The notes under the pieces: model-generated
Database searches by the model: none
The model's input: the letters and a program-made list of their open reading frames with translations, nothing else
Told to the model about the DNA's origin: nothing
Translations under genes and position numbers: made by a program
Assembly: GCF_033101155.1 (NCBI RefSeq)
Contig: NZ_JAWMPX010000005.1
Span: forward strand, 1-64,000
Reading direction: 5' to 3'
Length of the DNA stretch: 64,000 bases
Source: Tropicimonas sp033101155
GTDB taxonomy: Bacteria; Pseudomonadota; Alphaproteobacteria; Rhodobacterales; Rhodobacteraceae
Shown here: piece after piece, positions 16,447 through 25,509 of the stretch
Position numbering within the stretch: the stretch's first letter is position 1
Layout of the letters: each line of letters begins with the position of its first letter

Positions 16447-17838
16447 ATGGCCAGCCAGGAAGCCGTATTCCTCAAGGGGAACCTGTTCCGCCACATCGCC
16501 GTGATGACCCTGACCTCCTCGGTCGGGCTGATGGCGGTCTTCCTCGTCGACTTCATCGACATGGTCTTCATCTCCATGCTGGGCAAGGCGGAACTGGCGG
16601 CGGCGGTCGGCTATGCCGGCGCGATCCTCTTCTTCACCTCCTCCATCGGAATCGGCATGGCCATCGCCGCCGGAGCGCTTGTCGCGCGGGCGCTTGGCGA
16701 GGGGGACGAGACGCTCGCCCGGGCCCGCGCCTCGACAGCGCTGGTCTGGGGCGTGCTCTTCGGCAGCGCCTTCGCCGCATTGGTCTGGCTCAATGTCCGG
16801 ACGCTTGCGGAACTGGTCGGCGCGACGGGAGAAACTCTCGATCTGTCCGTGCATTATCTGCGGATCATCATCCCCTCGCTGCCGATCCTGCTGGTCGGCA
16901 TGGTCGGTGGCGCGATCCTGCGCGCCCATGGCGATGCGCGTCGCTCGATGATGGCGACAATCTGGGGCGCGGGCGTCAACGCCGTGCTCGACCCTATCCT
17001 GATCTTCGGCCTCGATCTCGATCTGACCGGTGCGGCAATGGCCTCCTTCTGCGCCCGGATCGCCATTGCCGCCGCAGCGCTCTACCCCATCTTCCGCCAC
17101 CATGGCGGGCTCTGCCGCCCAACCCTGCCGCATATGCGACAGGCGCTCGCGCCTCTTCTCGCCATAGCTGGCCCCGCCATCGCAACCCAGATGGCGACGC
17201 CCATCGGACAGGCCTATGTCACCCGCGCCATGGCAGACTATGGCGAGGCGGCCGTGGCCGGCATGGCGATCGTCGCCCGGATGTCGCCGGTCGCCTTCGC
17301 CACGATCTTCGCACTCTCTGGCGCCATCGGCCCGATCATCGGCCAGAATTTCGGCGCCCAGAAACACGACCGCGTCCGACGCGCCTGGCTGGACGGAATC
17401 CTGTTCGCGGCCATTGTCGTGGTCGGCATGACCCTGATCCTCATCGCCCTGCGCGGCCCGATCGTGGCGCTGTTCGAGGCGGAAGGTGTTGCGCGGGAGC
17501 TGATCTACCTCTTCTGCGGTCCACTGGCGCTGTTCTTCTTCTTCAACGGGGCGATCTTCGTCAGCAACGCCGCCTTCAACAATCTCGGCAAGCCGCTCTG
17601 GTCAACCTGGATCAACTGGGGCCGCAACACGCTCGGGACCATTCCCTTCGTCATGCTGGGCGGGGCGCTCTGGGGCGCACAGGGCGTGTTGATCGGACAG
17701 GCGCTCGGCGGCGTCGCCTTCGCGCTCATCGCCGCCGTTCTGGCGTTGCGGATCATGGGTCGCGGCGAAACCTGCGCCGAGAAAGAGCCCTTCGCCCGGC
17801 AGGCGAGGCAGCTAAGCCTCGTGCACCTGCGCCGCTAG
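16447..17838 (+). CDS. MATE family multidrug/sodium antiporter
   Basis: A 463-residue membrane protein with two six-helix MatE halves. Family marks include FLVDFIDMVFISMLGKAELA near residues 30-50 and GPIIGQNFGAQKHDRVRRAW at about 297-316, which matches the conserved QNFGA-K/R loop after helix 7. MATE proteins export cationic drugs or dyes against Na+ or H+; the substrate here is unknown. The start follows AAGGAGTCGCC. The last 27 bases overlap, tail to tail, the GGCT-fold gene on the other strand. An adjoining operon partner is not evident. Confidence 0.9.
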   Translation: MASQEAVFLKGNLFRHIAVMTLTSSVGLMAVFLVDFIDMVFISMLGKAELAAAVGYAGAILFFTSSIGIGMAIAAGALVARALGEGDETLARARASTALVWGVLFGSAFAALVWLNVRTLAELVGATGETLDLSVHYLRIIIPSLPILLVGMVGGAILRAHGDARRSMMATIWGAGVNAVLDPILIFGLDLDLTGAAMASFCARIAIAAAALYPIFRHHGGLCRPTLPHMRQALAPLLAIAGPAIATQMATPIGQAYVTRAMADYGEAAVAGMAIVARMSPVAFATIFALSGAIGPIIGQNFGAQKHDRVRRAWLDGILFAAIVVVGMTLILIALRGPIVALFEAEGVARELIYLFCGPLALFFFFNGAIFVSNAAFNNLGKPLWSTWINWGRNTLGTIPFVMLGGALWGAQGVLIGQALGGVAFALIAAVLALRIMGRGETCAEKEPFARQARQLSLVHLRR

Positions 17839-18372
17839 CGCCCTCAGATGGGCGTCAACGAAGGCGAGTACCCAGGCATCGCAGGCCTGCGCCCGCGGGT
17901 AGCGTGGTGCGGCCCGATCATTCAGAATCGGCGCATGCCACCCGGCCGTCGTGGCAAAAAAGCGCTTTGCCCCTGCCTCGCCAAAAACCTCGAGAAACCC
18001 CTGCACCACCGTATCGATATAGCTCAGCAACACCGGATGGGTGATATCGGGCGCGGCGGCGTGGCTGTCCGGAACCGCATAAACCTGGGCCTGGGCGTCG
18101 GATCCGCATTCCTGCAATACCGCGCGGATCGGGTGGCGGTCATAGGCACGCTCCCGCGAATCCAGCGCTGCCCAATCCGCACCCGGCACTTCGGCAACCA
18201 ACCCCTCGATGACGTTTTCCGCTTTCTCGACAGAGAGATAGGCAACGGGTCTCAGGTTGGTATGCACCCAGACCCGGCGCCAGCCATCGAGCCGCGCCGG
18301 GCGTGTGCGCGGATAATTATGGGTGGCGCGGTTGACCAGCGAACCATAGCCAAAGAACTGTCTGTCTTGCAT
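17812..18372 (-). CDS. gamma-glutamylcyclotransferase-fold (GGCT/AIG2-like) protein
   Basis: A 186-residue protein that opens with FFGYGSLVNRATH, the glycine-rich substrate loop of the gamma-glutamylcyclotransferase fold. A glutamate that could serve as the catalytic acid lies in DSRERAYDRHPI. The family includes ChaC-type glutathione-degrading enzymes and proteins of unknown substrate, and I cannot place it more closely. The ATG at 18372 puts the fold at the very N-terminus; a longer TTG start at 18408 is possible. Its 3' end overlaps the MATE gene. It diverges from the glycine-riboswitch leader. Confidence 0.75.
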   Translation of the reverse strand: MQDRQFFGYGSLVNRATHNYPRTRPARLDGWRRVWVHTNLRPVAYLSVEKAENVIEGLVAEVPGADWAALDSRERAYDRHPIRAVLQECGSDAQAQVYAVPDSHAAAPDITHPVLLSYIDTVVQGFLEVFGEAGAKRFFATTAGWHAPILNDRAAPRYPRAQACDAWVLAFVDAHLRALAAQVHEA

Positions 18373-18454
18373 GTTGCGAGATGTGGCCTGCGACACATCG
18401 GAAGGCAAGACTTGCCGGGAGCAATTTCATTCGCTATCTCCACTCCACATCATG

Positions 18455-18607
18455 TCGGGAGAATCCGGGCCTCAAACCCGGTGCCGAAGGAGCAACCGCC
18501 CCGGTAAACTCTCAGGCGCACGGACCGCATGGTGAAAAAACTCTGGAGAGAGGGGCTGACGCCCCCGCCGAAGGGATAACGATCTCAGGCGAAAGGACAG
18601 AGGGGGC
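18455..18607 (+). ncRNA. tandem glycine riboswitch (gcvT element)
   Basis: Two glycine aptamers in a row upstream of gcvT. Aptamer 1 (about 18455-18527) shows CGGGAGAATC, the GCCGAAGGAGCAACCGCCCC core and AAACTCTCAGGC, closing with GGACCG. Aptamer 2 (about 18540-18607) repeats the plan with CTCTGGAGAG, GCCGAAGGGATAACGATCTC, AGGCGAAAGGAC and AGAGGGGGC. The short linker GCATGGTGAAAAAA is typical of the cooperative tandem form. Glycine binding is known to turn on gcv expression. The 78 bases between aptamer 2 and the gcvT start carry a small hairpin (GACCGC/GCGGTC near 18616-18630) but no T-run, so control is more likely translational. Confidence 0.93.
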
Positions 18608-18685
18608 ATCGGGCAGACCGCGTTGCGGTCGCGAACGGTGCCGGACAGGAGTCCCTGACGGCCGGAACAGACGACGGAGGGACCT

Positions 18686-19807
18686 TTGGGGGAAAACTTG
18701 CTGAAAACGCCGCTGCATGCGCTGCATCTGGAGCTGGGCGCGAAAATGGTGCCCTTTGCCGGCTATGAGATGCCCGTGCAATACAAGCTCGGCGTGATGA
18801 AGGAGCACCTGCACACGCGCGCGGCAGCCGGCCTTTTCGATGTGAGCCATATGGGACAGATCCTGCTGGAGGGCGACAACCCGGCGCTGGATCTGGAACG
18901 GTTGGTGCCGCAATCGATCTGCGGGCTCAAACCGAACCGCCAGCGCTACGCGTTTTTCACCAATGAGGACGGTGGCATAGAAGACGACATCATGGTGACC
19001 CGCCGCGACGGGCACCTCTTCGTCGTGCTCAACGCCGCCTGCAAGGCCGCTGATATTGCGCTGATGAAAGCCGGCCTGCACAGCAGCGACATTGTCGAGA
19101 TCACCGACCGCGCCCTGCTCGCATTGCAGGGTCCGGCTGCCGAGACGGCCCTCGCGCGGCTCTTCGCCGTCGAGCGGCTGGCCTTCATGGAGGGCGACAT
19201 GTTCCCCTCCGACTGGGGCAATGTCTGGATCTCCCGATCCGGTTACTCTGGCGAGGACGGGTTCGAAATCTCCATCGAGTTCGACCGTGCCGAAGATTTC
19301 GCCCGAACCCTGCTGGCGATGGAAGAGGTCGAGCCGATCGGACTCGGCGCGCGCGACAGCCTGCGCCTTGAGGCCGGATTGTGCCTTTATGGCAATGATA
19401 TCGACAAATCGACCGACCCTGTTCAGGCCAACCTGACCTGGGCAATCCAGAAGCCCCGCCGTTCGGGCGGCGACCGCGAAGGTGGATTTCCCGGCGACCG
19501 CAAGATCTTGCCGAAGCTGTCTCGAGCAGCAGATCCAGAGGACCGCCGCCGCGTCGGGCTCAAGCCAGAGGGTCGGGCACCGATGCGAGAGGGCGTGCAA
19601 TTGTTCGAAAATGACAATTCGCCAGAGCCCGTTGGCGTGATCACCTCCGGTGCCTTCGGCCCCACGGTCGGCCATCCGATCGCCATGGGCTACCTGCCCG
19701 CGCGCCTCGCCGAGCCCGGAACCCGCCTCTGGGGCGAGCTGCGCGGCAAACGCCTGCCCGTCCAGGTCACCCCCCTTCCCTTCCGTCCTTCCAATTACAA
19801 GCGCTGA
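18686..19807 (+). CDS. gcvT: glycine cleavage system T protein (aminomethyltransferase)
   Basis: A 373-residue GcvT. It transfers the methylene group from the H-protein-bound aminomethyl to tetrahydrofolate, releasing ammonia. Conserved parts are LKTPLHALHLELGAKMVPFA at the N-terminus, AAAGLFDVSHMGQ (residues about 46-58), SRSGYSGEDGFEI and GLGARDSLRLEAGLCLYGND, which contains the folate-contacting arginine. The start is TTG at 18686, five bases after a strong ACGGAGG; the next ATG would remove conserved sequence. It is under the tandem glycine riboswitch and is followed by gcvH after 11 bases. Confidence 0.95.
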   Translation: MGENLLKTPLHALHLELGAKMVPFAGYEMPVQYKLGVMKEHLHTRAAAGLFDVSHMGQILLEGDNPALDLERLVPQSICGLKPNRQRYAFFTNEDGGIEDDIMVTRRDGHLFVVLNAACKAADIALMKAGLHSSDIVEITDRALLALQGPAAETALARLFAVERLAFMEGDMFPSDWGNVWISRSGYSGEDGFEISIEFDRAEDFARTLLAMEEVEPIGLGARDSLRLEAGLCLYGNDIDKSTDPVQANLTWAIQKPRRSGGDREGGFPGDRKILPKLSRAADPEDRRRVGLKPEGRAPMREGVQLFENDNSPEPVGVITSGAFGPTVGHPIAMGYLPARLAEPGTRLWGELRGKRLPVQVTPLPFRPSNYKR

Positions 19808-19818
19808 GGAAACCACAG

Positions 19819-20181
19819 ATGATCAAATTCACCGAAGACCATGAATGGTTGAGCCTCGACGGCGATGTCGTCACCGTCGGCATCACCGACCACGCCCAGG
19901 AACAGCTTGGCGACATCGTCTATATCGAGCTGCCCGAGATCGGCACGCAGGTCTCGAAGGATGACGAGGTCGTGGTGATCGAATCCGTCAAGGCCGCCTC
20001 CGATATCGCCGCCCCCATCGACGGCGAAGTGGTCGAGATCAACGAGACGATCATCGATGCGCCGGACAAGGTGAACGCGGATGCCGAAGGGGCGGCCTGG
20101 TTCTTCAAGGTGAAGATCGACGATGCCGGCCAGCTCGACGAGTACATGGACGAGACGGCCTATAAGGACCTGATCGCCTGA
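19819..20181 (+). CDS. gcvH: glycine cleavage system H protein
   Basis: A 120-residue lipoyl carrier protein. The lipoylation site is Lys58 in VVVIESVKAASDIAAP. The N-terminal FTEDHEWLSLDGD and the surrounding beta-barrel residues match GcvH closely. It shuttles the aminomethyl group between GcvP, GcvT and lipoamide dehydrogenase. It starts 11 bases after gcvT with GAGGAAACCAC before the ATG. It is followed by a 147-base spacer with a strong hairpin before gcvP. Confidence 0.96.
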   Translation: MIKFTEDHEWLSLDGDVVTVGITDHAQEQLGDIVYIELPEIGTQVSKDDEVVVIESVKAASDIAAPIDGEVVEINETIIDAPDKVNADAEGAAWFFKVKIDDAGQLDEYMDETAYKDLIA

Positions 20182-20239
20182 TATCCGTGGTTGCCGGGCG
20201 CGCGGGCTCAGCTTGCCCCGCCCGGCCCCCATGCCGGGC

Positions 20240-20276
20240 AGCGCCGTCCCCGCTCCTTGTGGGCGGGGTCGGCGCT
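20240..20276 (+). repeat. long stem-loop between gcvH and gcvP
   Basis: An inverted repeat that pairs AGCGCCG (20240-20246) with CGGCGCT (20270-20276) and CCCCGC (20248-20253) with GCGGGG (20263-20268), separated by a single T/T mismatch, with a nine-base loop. There is no T-run after it, so it is not a simple terminator. It may act in mRNA processing or stability, or weaken read-through into gcvP. Confidence 0.7.
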
Positions 20277-20328
20277 CCCTCACCGTCTGCTCACCGCAGA
20301 CAGATGAAGCCCTTTCGGGAGAGACACT

Positions 20329-23166
20329 GTGCCGTTCAAGCCGACCGCCTATGACCCCTATGATTTCGCCAATCGTCGCCATATCGGCCCCTCCCCCGAG
20401 GAGATGGAGGCCATGCTCTCCGCCATCGGAGTGGACAGCCTGGACACGCTGATCGATCAGACGATCCCAGCCGATTTCCGTCAGGACGCGCCGCTCGACT
20501 GGGCGCCGCTCTCGGAGGGCGAGTTGCTGGTGAAGATGCGCGAGGTCGGCGGTCGCAATGACGTGCTGCAATCACTGATCGGCCAAGGCTATTACGGCAC
20601 CGTGACGCCGCCGGCGATCCAGCGCAACATCCTCGAAAACCCCGCCTGGTACACGGCCTACACGCCCTACCAGCCAGAAATCGCACAGGGTCGGCTCGAG
20701 GCGCTGCTCAACTTCCAGACCATGGTCTCCGACCTGACCGGACTCGAGATCGCCAATGCCTCGCTGCTCGACGAGGGCACCGCCGCCGCCGAAGCGATGG
20801 TCATGGCGCAGCGGGTCTCGAAGTCGAAGGCGACGGCGTTCTTTGTCGATTCCAATTGCCATCCCCAGACCATCGCCGTCATCCGCACACGCGCCCTGCC
20901 CCTCGGCATCGAGGTGATCGAGGCCCCGGTCGACGCGCTGGACCCGGCAAGCGTCTTCGGCGCGATCTTCCAATATCCCGGTACGGACGGCACGCTGCGC
21001 GACTACACGGCGGAATTGGACGCGCTTCATGCCGAGAAGGCCATCGGCGTCGTCGCCGCCGACCTGATGGCGCTGCTCCTGCTGAAGGAGCCGGGCGCGA
21101 TGGGCGCTGATATCGCCGTCGGCAGCGCCCAGCGCTTCGGTGTGCCGATGGGCTATGGCGGCCCGCATGCCGCCTACATGTCCTGCCTCGACAAGTACAA
21201 GCGCTCCATGCCCGGCCGCATTGTCGGTGTCTCCATCGATGCCCGCGGCAACAAGGCCTACCGCCTCAGCCTCGCCACCCGTGAGCAGCATATCCGCCGC
21301 GAAAAGGCGACCTCCAATGTCTGTACCGCGCAGGCGCTGCTCGCCGTCATGGCCAGCTTCTACGCTGTTTTCCACGGCCCGCGCGGGCTGCGCGCCATCG
21401 CCGAGCGCATCCACATCATGGCCGCCCGCCTCGCCGAAGGCCTGCGCGACGCCGGCTTCGAGACGGCCCCTGACGGCATCTTCGACACGGTCACCGTCGA
21501 GGTCGGCCCGCTTCAGGGCGCCATCCTGCGCTCTGCCCGCGCCGAGGGCCTGAACCTGCGCCGCTTCGGCGCGACGAAGATCGGGATCTCGGTCGACGAG
21601 ACCTGCGTGCCCGAAACCATCGAGGCTGTCTGGCGCGCCTTCGGCATCACGGAGGCCTTCGGCGAACCGGAGGCCGTCGCCCTGCCAGAGCCGCTGCTGC
21701 GCCACAGCGACTACCTCACCCACCCGATCTTCCACCTCAACCGCGCCGAAGCCGAGATGATGCGCTATATGCGCCGTCTGGCCGACCGCGACCTCGCGCT
21801 TGACCGCGCCATGATCCCGCTCGGCTCCTGCACGATGAAGCTCAACGCGGCGGTGGAGATGATGCCCATCACCTGGCCCGAATTCGGCCAGCTCCACCCC
21901 TTCGCCCCTGTCGATCAGGCCGAGGGCTATGCCGAGATGCTTACCGATCTCTCTGCCAAGCTTTGCGAGATCACCGGCTATGACGCGATGTCGATGCAGC
22001 CCAATTCCGGCGCGCAGGGCGAATATGCCGGCCTGATGACCATTGCCGCCTATCACCGCTCCCGTGGCGAGACCCGCGATATCTGCCTCATCCCTGTCTC
22101 CGCTCATGGCACCAACCCAGCCTCTGCGACCATGGCCGGGATGAAGGTCGTCGTGGTCAAATCGGCCGAGAATGGCGATATCGACCTGGTCGATTTCCGC
22201 GAGAAGGCCGAAGCAGCTGGCGCGCGCCTCGCGGCCTGCATGATCACCTACCCCTCGACCCATGGCGTCTTCGAGGACACTGTGCGCGATGTCTGTGCGA
22301 TCACGCATGAGCATGGCGGGCAGGTCTATCTCGACGGCGCGAACCTGAACGCCATGGTCGGCCTCTCGCGGCCCGGCGATCTTGGCTCGGATGTCAGCCA
22401 CCTCAACCTGCACAAGACCTTCTGCATCCCCCATGGCGGCGGCGGCCCCGGAATGGGCCCGATCGGTGTGAAGGCGCATCTAGAGCCCTTCCTGCCCGGC
22501 CATCCCGAGACCGGCGGCAGCGAAGGCCCGGTCTCGGCCGCCCCCTATGGCTCCGCCTCGATCCTGCCGATCTCCTGGGCCTATGTGCAGCTCATGGGCG
22601 GCGCCGGCATCACGCAAGCCACCAAGGTCGCGATTCTCTCGGCCAATTACATCGCCGCCCGGCTCGCCGGCGCCTATGACGTGCTCTTCAAGGGCGCGCA
22701 GGGCCGCGTCGCGCATGAATGCATCCTCGACACCCGCCCCTTCGCGGAAGCAGGCGTACAGGTCGACGACATCGCCAAGCGGTTGATGGATAGCGGCTTC
22801 CACGCTCCCACCATGTCCTGGCCCGTGGCCGGTACGCTGATGGTCGAGCCGACGGAATCGGAGACCAAGGCCGAGCTTGACCGCTTCATCGACGCCATGC
22901 TCTCGATCCGTGCCGAAATCGGCGATGTCGAGGACGGCAAGATCGCCTATGAGGACAGCCCGCTGCGCTATGCGCCTCATACGGTCGAGGACCTTGTCGC
23001 CGATTGGGAACGCAAATACCCGCGCGAACAGGGCTGCTTCCCGCCGGGCAGCTTCCGGGTCGACAAATACTGGCCGCCCGTCGGCCGGGTCGACAACGCC
23101 TTCGGCGACCGCAACCTCATCTGCACCTGCCCGCCGGTCGAGGACTACTTGGACGCCGCCGAGTAA
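20329..23166 (+). CDS. gcvP: glycine dehydrogenase (decarboxylating), GcvP
   Basis: A 945-residue single-chain P protein, the usual length for the fused (not split) enzyme. It decarboxylates glycine with PLP and loads the aminomethyl group on GcvH. The PLP lysine is Lys696 in HLNLHKTFCIPHGGGGPGMG, and the flanking glycine-rich loop is intact. The N-terminal half carries the HIGPSPEEMEAML opening and LDEGTAAAEAM. The start is GTG at 20329 with GGGAGAG upstream. Together with GcvT, GcvH and a lipoamide dehydrogenase encoded elsewhere, it supplies one-carbon units from glycine. Confidence 0.96.
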   Translation: MPFKPTAYDPYDFANRRHIGPSPEEMEAMLSAIGVDSLDTLIDQTIPADFRQDAPLDWAPLSEGELLVKMREVGGRNDVLQSLIGQGYYGTVTPPAIQRNILENPAWYTAYTPYQPEIAQGRLEALLNFQTMVSDLTGLEIANASLLDEGTAAAEAMVMAQRVSKSKATAFFVDSNCHPQTIAVIRTRALPLGIEVIEAPVDALDPASVFGAIFQYPGTDGTLRDYTAELDALHAEKAIGVVAADLMALLLLKEPGAMGADIAVGSAQRFGVPMGYGGPHAAYMSCLDKYKRSMPGRIVGVSIDARGNKAYRLSLATREQHIRREKATSNVCTAQALLAVMASFYAVFHGPRGLRAIAERIHIMAARLAEGLRDAGFETAPDGIFDTVTVEVGPLQGAILRSARAEGLNLRRFGATKIGISVDETCVPETIEAVWRAFGITEAFGEPEAVALPEPLLRHSDYLTHPIFHLNRAEAEMMRYMRRLADRDLALDRAMIPLGSCTMKLNAAVEMMPITWPEFGQLHPFAPVDQAEGYAEMLTDLSAKLCEITGYDAMSMQPNSGAQGEYAGLMTIAAYHRSRGETRDICLIPVSAHGTNPASATMAGMKVVVVKSAENGDIDLVDFREKAEAAGARLAACMITYPSTHGVFEDTVRDVCAITHEHGGQVYLDGANLNAMVGLSRPGDLGSDVSHLNLHKTFCIPHGGGGPGMGPIGVKAHLEPFLPGHPETGGSEGPVSAAPYGSASILPISWAYVQLMGGAGITQATKVAILSANYIAARLAGAYDVLFKGAQGRVAHECILDTRPFAEAGVQVDDIAKRLMDSGFHAPTMSWPVAGTLMVEPTESETKAELDRFIDAMLSIRAEIGDVEDGKIAYEDSPLRYAPHTVEDLVADWERKYPREQGCFPPGSFRVDKYWPPVGRVDNAFGDRNLICTCPPVEDYLDAAE

Positions 23167-23188
23167 GAGGCACAAGCAGCAGGCTGCG

Positions 23189-23220
23189 AGGCGCGCTCTT
23201 CTCGATGCGAGATCGCGCCT
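23189..23220 (+). terminator. stem-loop at the end of the gcv operon
   Basis: An inverted repeat with outer arms AGGCGCG (23189-23195) and CGCGCCT (23214-23220) and inner arms TCTCG/CGAGA around an ATG loop. It starts 23 bases after the gcvP stop. It lacks a T-run, so it may be a rho-dependent end or an mRNA-stabilising 3' hairpin. Confidence 0.5.
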
Positions 23221-23577
23221 CCGGTCCGGCCAATCCTGAAACGGTCATGACGGCTGGGCTGATGGAACATGGCAGGGAGCTCTGGGTTCGACGCCCTATG
23301 GCCCGCGGACCGGACCCTCTCTTCGAGTTCCCGAGAGGCCTTCCAGATGCAGATCGGCGTCTGGATAGATCCCGATATCCCCCCTTCGTCGCGTGGCCGC
23401 GCCAACGGCGAGGACGACATGTGCTGACGGCGGCGATCTTGCAGGGTGCAGGCCCGTGGCGCCTTTGGGAGCACGGAGCACGCGGGCGGCCGCGCCGAGA
23501 CAGCCCAAAACGCGTACCGGCCGGACAGTCGATCCGCAGATCGCCTCTCCGGCCGGGTGTCCCCTCCCTGGACCTCG
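23221..23577. other. gene-free spacer between convergent gcvP and yeeE
   Basis: About 357 bases of GC-rich sequence. Openings exist in several frames, but none has a ribosome site or protein-like composition. I see no RNA gene, repeat copy or remnant of a recognisable gene. Confidence 0.35.
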
Positions 23578-24165
23578 CTACTCGGCGGCGACGGGATCCG
23601 GCTCTCCGGCAATCCGCTCGGGCAGCAAGAACGCCACCACGATGAATGCCAGCCCCAGGGCAATCCCCAGGATGTCGCCGGGGAGCGTCGTCACCCCCTC
23701 GTATTTCGCACCGGGCACTGAGCCCAGCGTAACCTTGCCCCCGGCGATTGCATCCAGCAGGCCAGTGTCCTTAACAGCGGGGTAAGTTGCCATATAAGCC
23801 GCGGCGCCGAGCAGTCCACCGGCAATGAATGCCAGCGCGTCCCGACGTCCCGTGGCCGCCGCAACCAGTCCGGTGCCCGGGCAATAACCCGAAAGCGCCC
23901 AGCCGATCCCGAGCAACACACCACCCACAAAGACACCAAGATAGGCGGATTTCACCGACATGTGACCCACATCGACAAGGCCCGCCATCTGTCCCGCAAA
24001 CATCAACACCGATCCGGACCCAATTGCCAGCAGAATCGTCTTCATAAGATGAAGATTCGTAAGATTCAGCATCTTGCCGATGAAATTCGGGTTTGACGCG
24101 CCGATCCGATCCAGCACCGCGCCGAAGGCAGCACCGATGATCAGGGCGAGAAGAATACTGGTCAT
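23578..24165 (-). CDS. YeeE/YedE family sulfur transporter subunit (second half)
   Basis: A 195-residue membrane protein with about five spans. The signature LSGYCPGTGLVAAATGRRDA carries the conserved cysteine of the YeeE/YedE (TsuA-like) family, which moves thiosulfate or related reduced sulfur by relay through cysteines. Here the transporter is split in two genes. The ATG lies three bases after the stop of the partner gene, with AGGAGG just before that stop, so the pair is co-translated. Substrate assignment is by family only. Confidence 0.85.
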   Translation of the reverse strand: MTSILLALIIGAAFGAVLDRIGASNPNFIGKMLNLTNLHLMKTILLAIGSGSVLMFAGQMAGLVDVGHMSVKSAYLGVFVGGVLLGIGWALSGYCPGTGLVAAATGRRDALAFIAGGLLGAAAYMATYPAVKDTGLLDAIAGGKVTLGSVPGAKYEGVTTLPGDILGIALGLAFIVVAFLLPERIAGEPDPVAAE

Positions 24166-24168
24166 GGA

Positions 24169-24723
24169 TCAGTCCTCCTGACGATAAAGGAACATCGCCG
24201 TCGGCACGGCAGCGAGGAAGGCGCCGGCGGCAAAGATGTAACCGGACAGAGAGGTCTGCATCATGCCCGACATCATGTGTCCGGAGGTGCACCCCCCAGC
24301 CAGTCGCGCGCCATAGAGCACAATGAAACCGCCGGCGAAGGTGGCCAGAAAGCGTGTCCCCACCGACGATCCGAAATTGGCACGCCAAAGCGCTGGCATC
24401 TTTTTCTCATCACGGCTCAGCCCACCGCGCGCCATCGCCGAGAGAAACCCGCCCAACATCATCGCTATCGCGAAAACGAAGCTGTAATTCAGTGGGTTGG
24501 CGACGCTTTTTGCGTATTTCCCATCCGATTTCGCGAGATACGCGTTGGTCGATGTATAGACGCCGTCATCGGCCTGCGTGACGACAGAGCTGTCCACCGC
24601 AGTCCAGAGGACGCCGTCGAGGATCACGAATTGAGTCGAAACGCCGATCGGCTTGACCAGCAGAACGGCCAGGAAGAAGACCAGCCCAAGCAGGACCCCT
24701 CCCGATTTCCAGTTGAGAACCAT
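24169..24723 (-). CDS. YeeE/YedE family sulfur transporter subunit (first half)
   Basis: A 184-residue membrane protein. The conserved LAGGCTSGHMMSGMMQTSL holds the cysteine expected in the first half of YeeE/YedE transporters. It also has a predicted periplasmic loop (about 35-75, with VDSSVVTQADDGVYTSTN) between the first two helices. The ATG at 24723 follows GAGGGGGTGAAC; a longer in-frame opening to 24816 is not used. With the downstream subunit it should form a complete importer. No sulfurtransferase or ArsR-type (BigR) regulator gene is next to it, although such partners are common. Confidence 0.85.
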   Translation of the reverse strand: MVLNWKSGGVLLGLVFFLAVLLVKPIGVSTQFVILDGVLWTAVDSSVVTQADDGVYTSTNAYLAKSDGKYAKSVANPLNYSFVFAIAMMLGGFLSAMARGGLSRDEKKMPALWRANFGSSVGTRFLATFAGGFIVLYGARLAGGCTSGHMMSGMMQTSLSGYIFAAGAFLAAVPTAMFLYRQED

Positions 24724-24861
24724 GTTCACCCCCTCGGGTTTACGTATATCAGAACGTGAATATGAACTATTCGGTTCGACTTCCCCTTGATCTCGGTCAA
24801 ACCGCATGGATTGCACTGGGCGTCACTTCCCCCTATCCCTTCCGACGAAGACGGAGGCCGC

Positions 24862-25404
24862 ATGACGACGGAAAAATGGATCGAAATTCGGGGCCTGCGC
24901 TTCCCGGACAGCCCGCAATTCCTGACCGAACCGGCCCGGAACGATCTCGAGCAAGCCTCGCGGAACGATGGTCTGGCGCGTAAGCTCTCCAGCCTTGCCA
25001 AGCCGTCGGATCGCGCCATCGTCACCGGCGCGGGCAGCGGGCTGGCACCGGCATTCCTGGCCGGGCGGATCGGGCTGCGGCATGTCCACATTGTCGAACC
25101 GGATCGCAACCGACAAGCTTATCTCCGGCGCGTTCAGCAAGCCAACGGGCTGTTCCGTATCTCGATCTCCGAGACGGCACTGCCCCCGTTCGAGCCGAGT
25201 TTCCTCGTGGCCGATCTCACGCTGACCGGCGGCGCCCTGCCAGAGGACACGCTCCAGCCCGACCTGCGCGGCGCCGTGCTCCGTCTTCCGGATGACTTCG
25301 CATCCATCTCTCGCGTCCTGCCGCAACTGATGGACGCGGGGCTGTACTATTTCCCGCGCCAGTCGAGCGGAAACCTTGTCTGTTTCCTCCGCAAGTGGAA
25401 CTGA
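24862..25404 (+). CDS. uncharacterised protein with a Rossmann-like methyltransferase motif
   Basis: A 180-residue cytoplasmic protein I cannot name. The middle has VTGAGSGLAPAFLAGRIGLR followed by HVHIVEPDRNRQ, which looks like motif I and the acidic end of strand 2 in SAM-dependent methyltransferases. The C-terminal LMDAGLYYFPRQSSGNLVCF would be the final strands. No catalytic signature is visible, so it may be a FkbM-like N-terminal fragment or a non-enzymatic relative. The start is fixed by ACGGAGG five bases upstream of the ATG at 24862. It is divergent from the YeeE pair and precedes another unassigned gene on the same strand. Confidence 0.65.
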   Translation: MTTEKWIEIRGLRFPDSPQFLTEPARNDLEQASRNDGLARKLSSLAKPSDRAIVTGAGSGLAPAFLAGRIGLRHVHIVEPDRNRQAYLRRVQQANGLFRISISETALPPFEPSFLVADLTLTGGALPEDTLQPDLRGAVLRLPDDFASISRVLPQLMDAGLYYFPRQSSGNLVCFLRKWN

Positions 25405-25461
25405 TCGTTTCCGAGACGGCGCTTTTACTCTCGACCATTCTCCACCCTTTGGCGCATTTTG

Positions 25462-25470
25462 TGGTACAAT
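25462..25470 (+). promoter_or_regulatory. candidate extended -10 promoter
   Basis: TGGTACAAT (extended -10 TGn plus TACAAT) lies 39 bases before the next start codon in an AT-rich patch. No good -35 is seen at the usual distance, which is acceptable for extended -10 promoters. Confidence 0.35.
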
Positions 25471-25509
25471 AAGAATACGAAACCACATTATCCAGAAATG
25501 GAAGTGACG

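Noticed and set aside
16236..18044. 602-codon out-of-frame opening over the MATE gene
   Set aside because: The MATE protein in the other frame has twelve helices and family motifs; this frame is Arg/His-rich.
20572..22479. 635-codon antisense frame over gcvP
   Set aside because: An artefact of high GC third positions in gcvP; no protein-like motifs.
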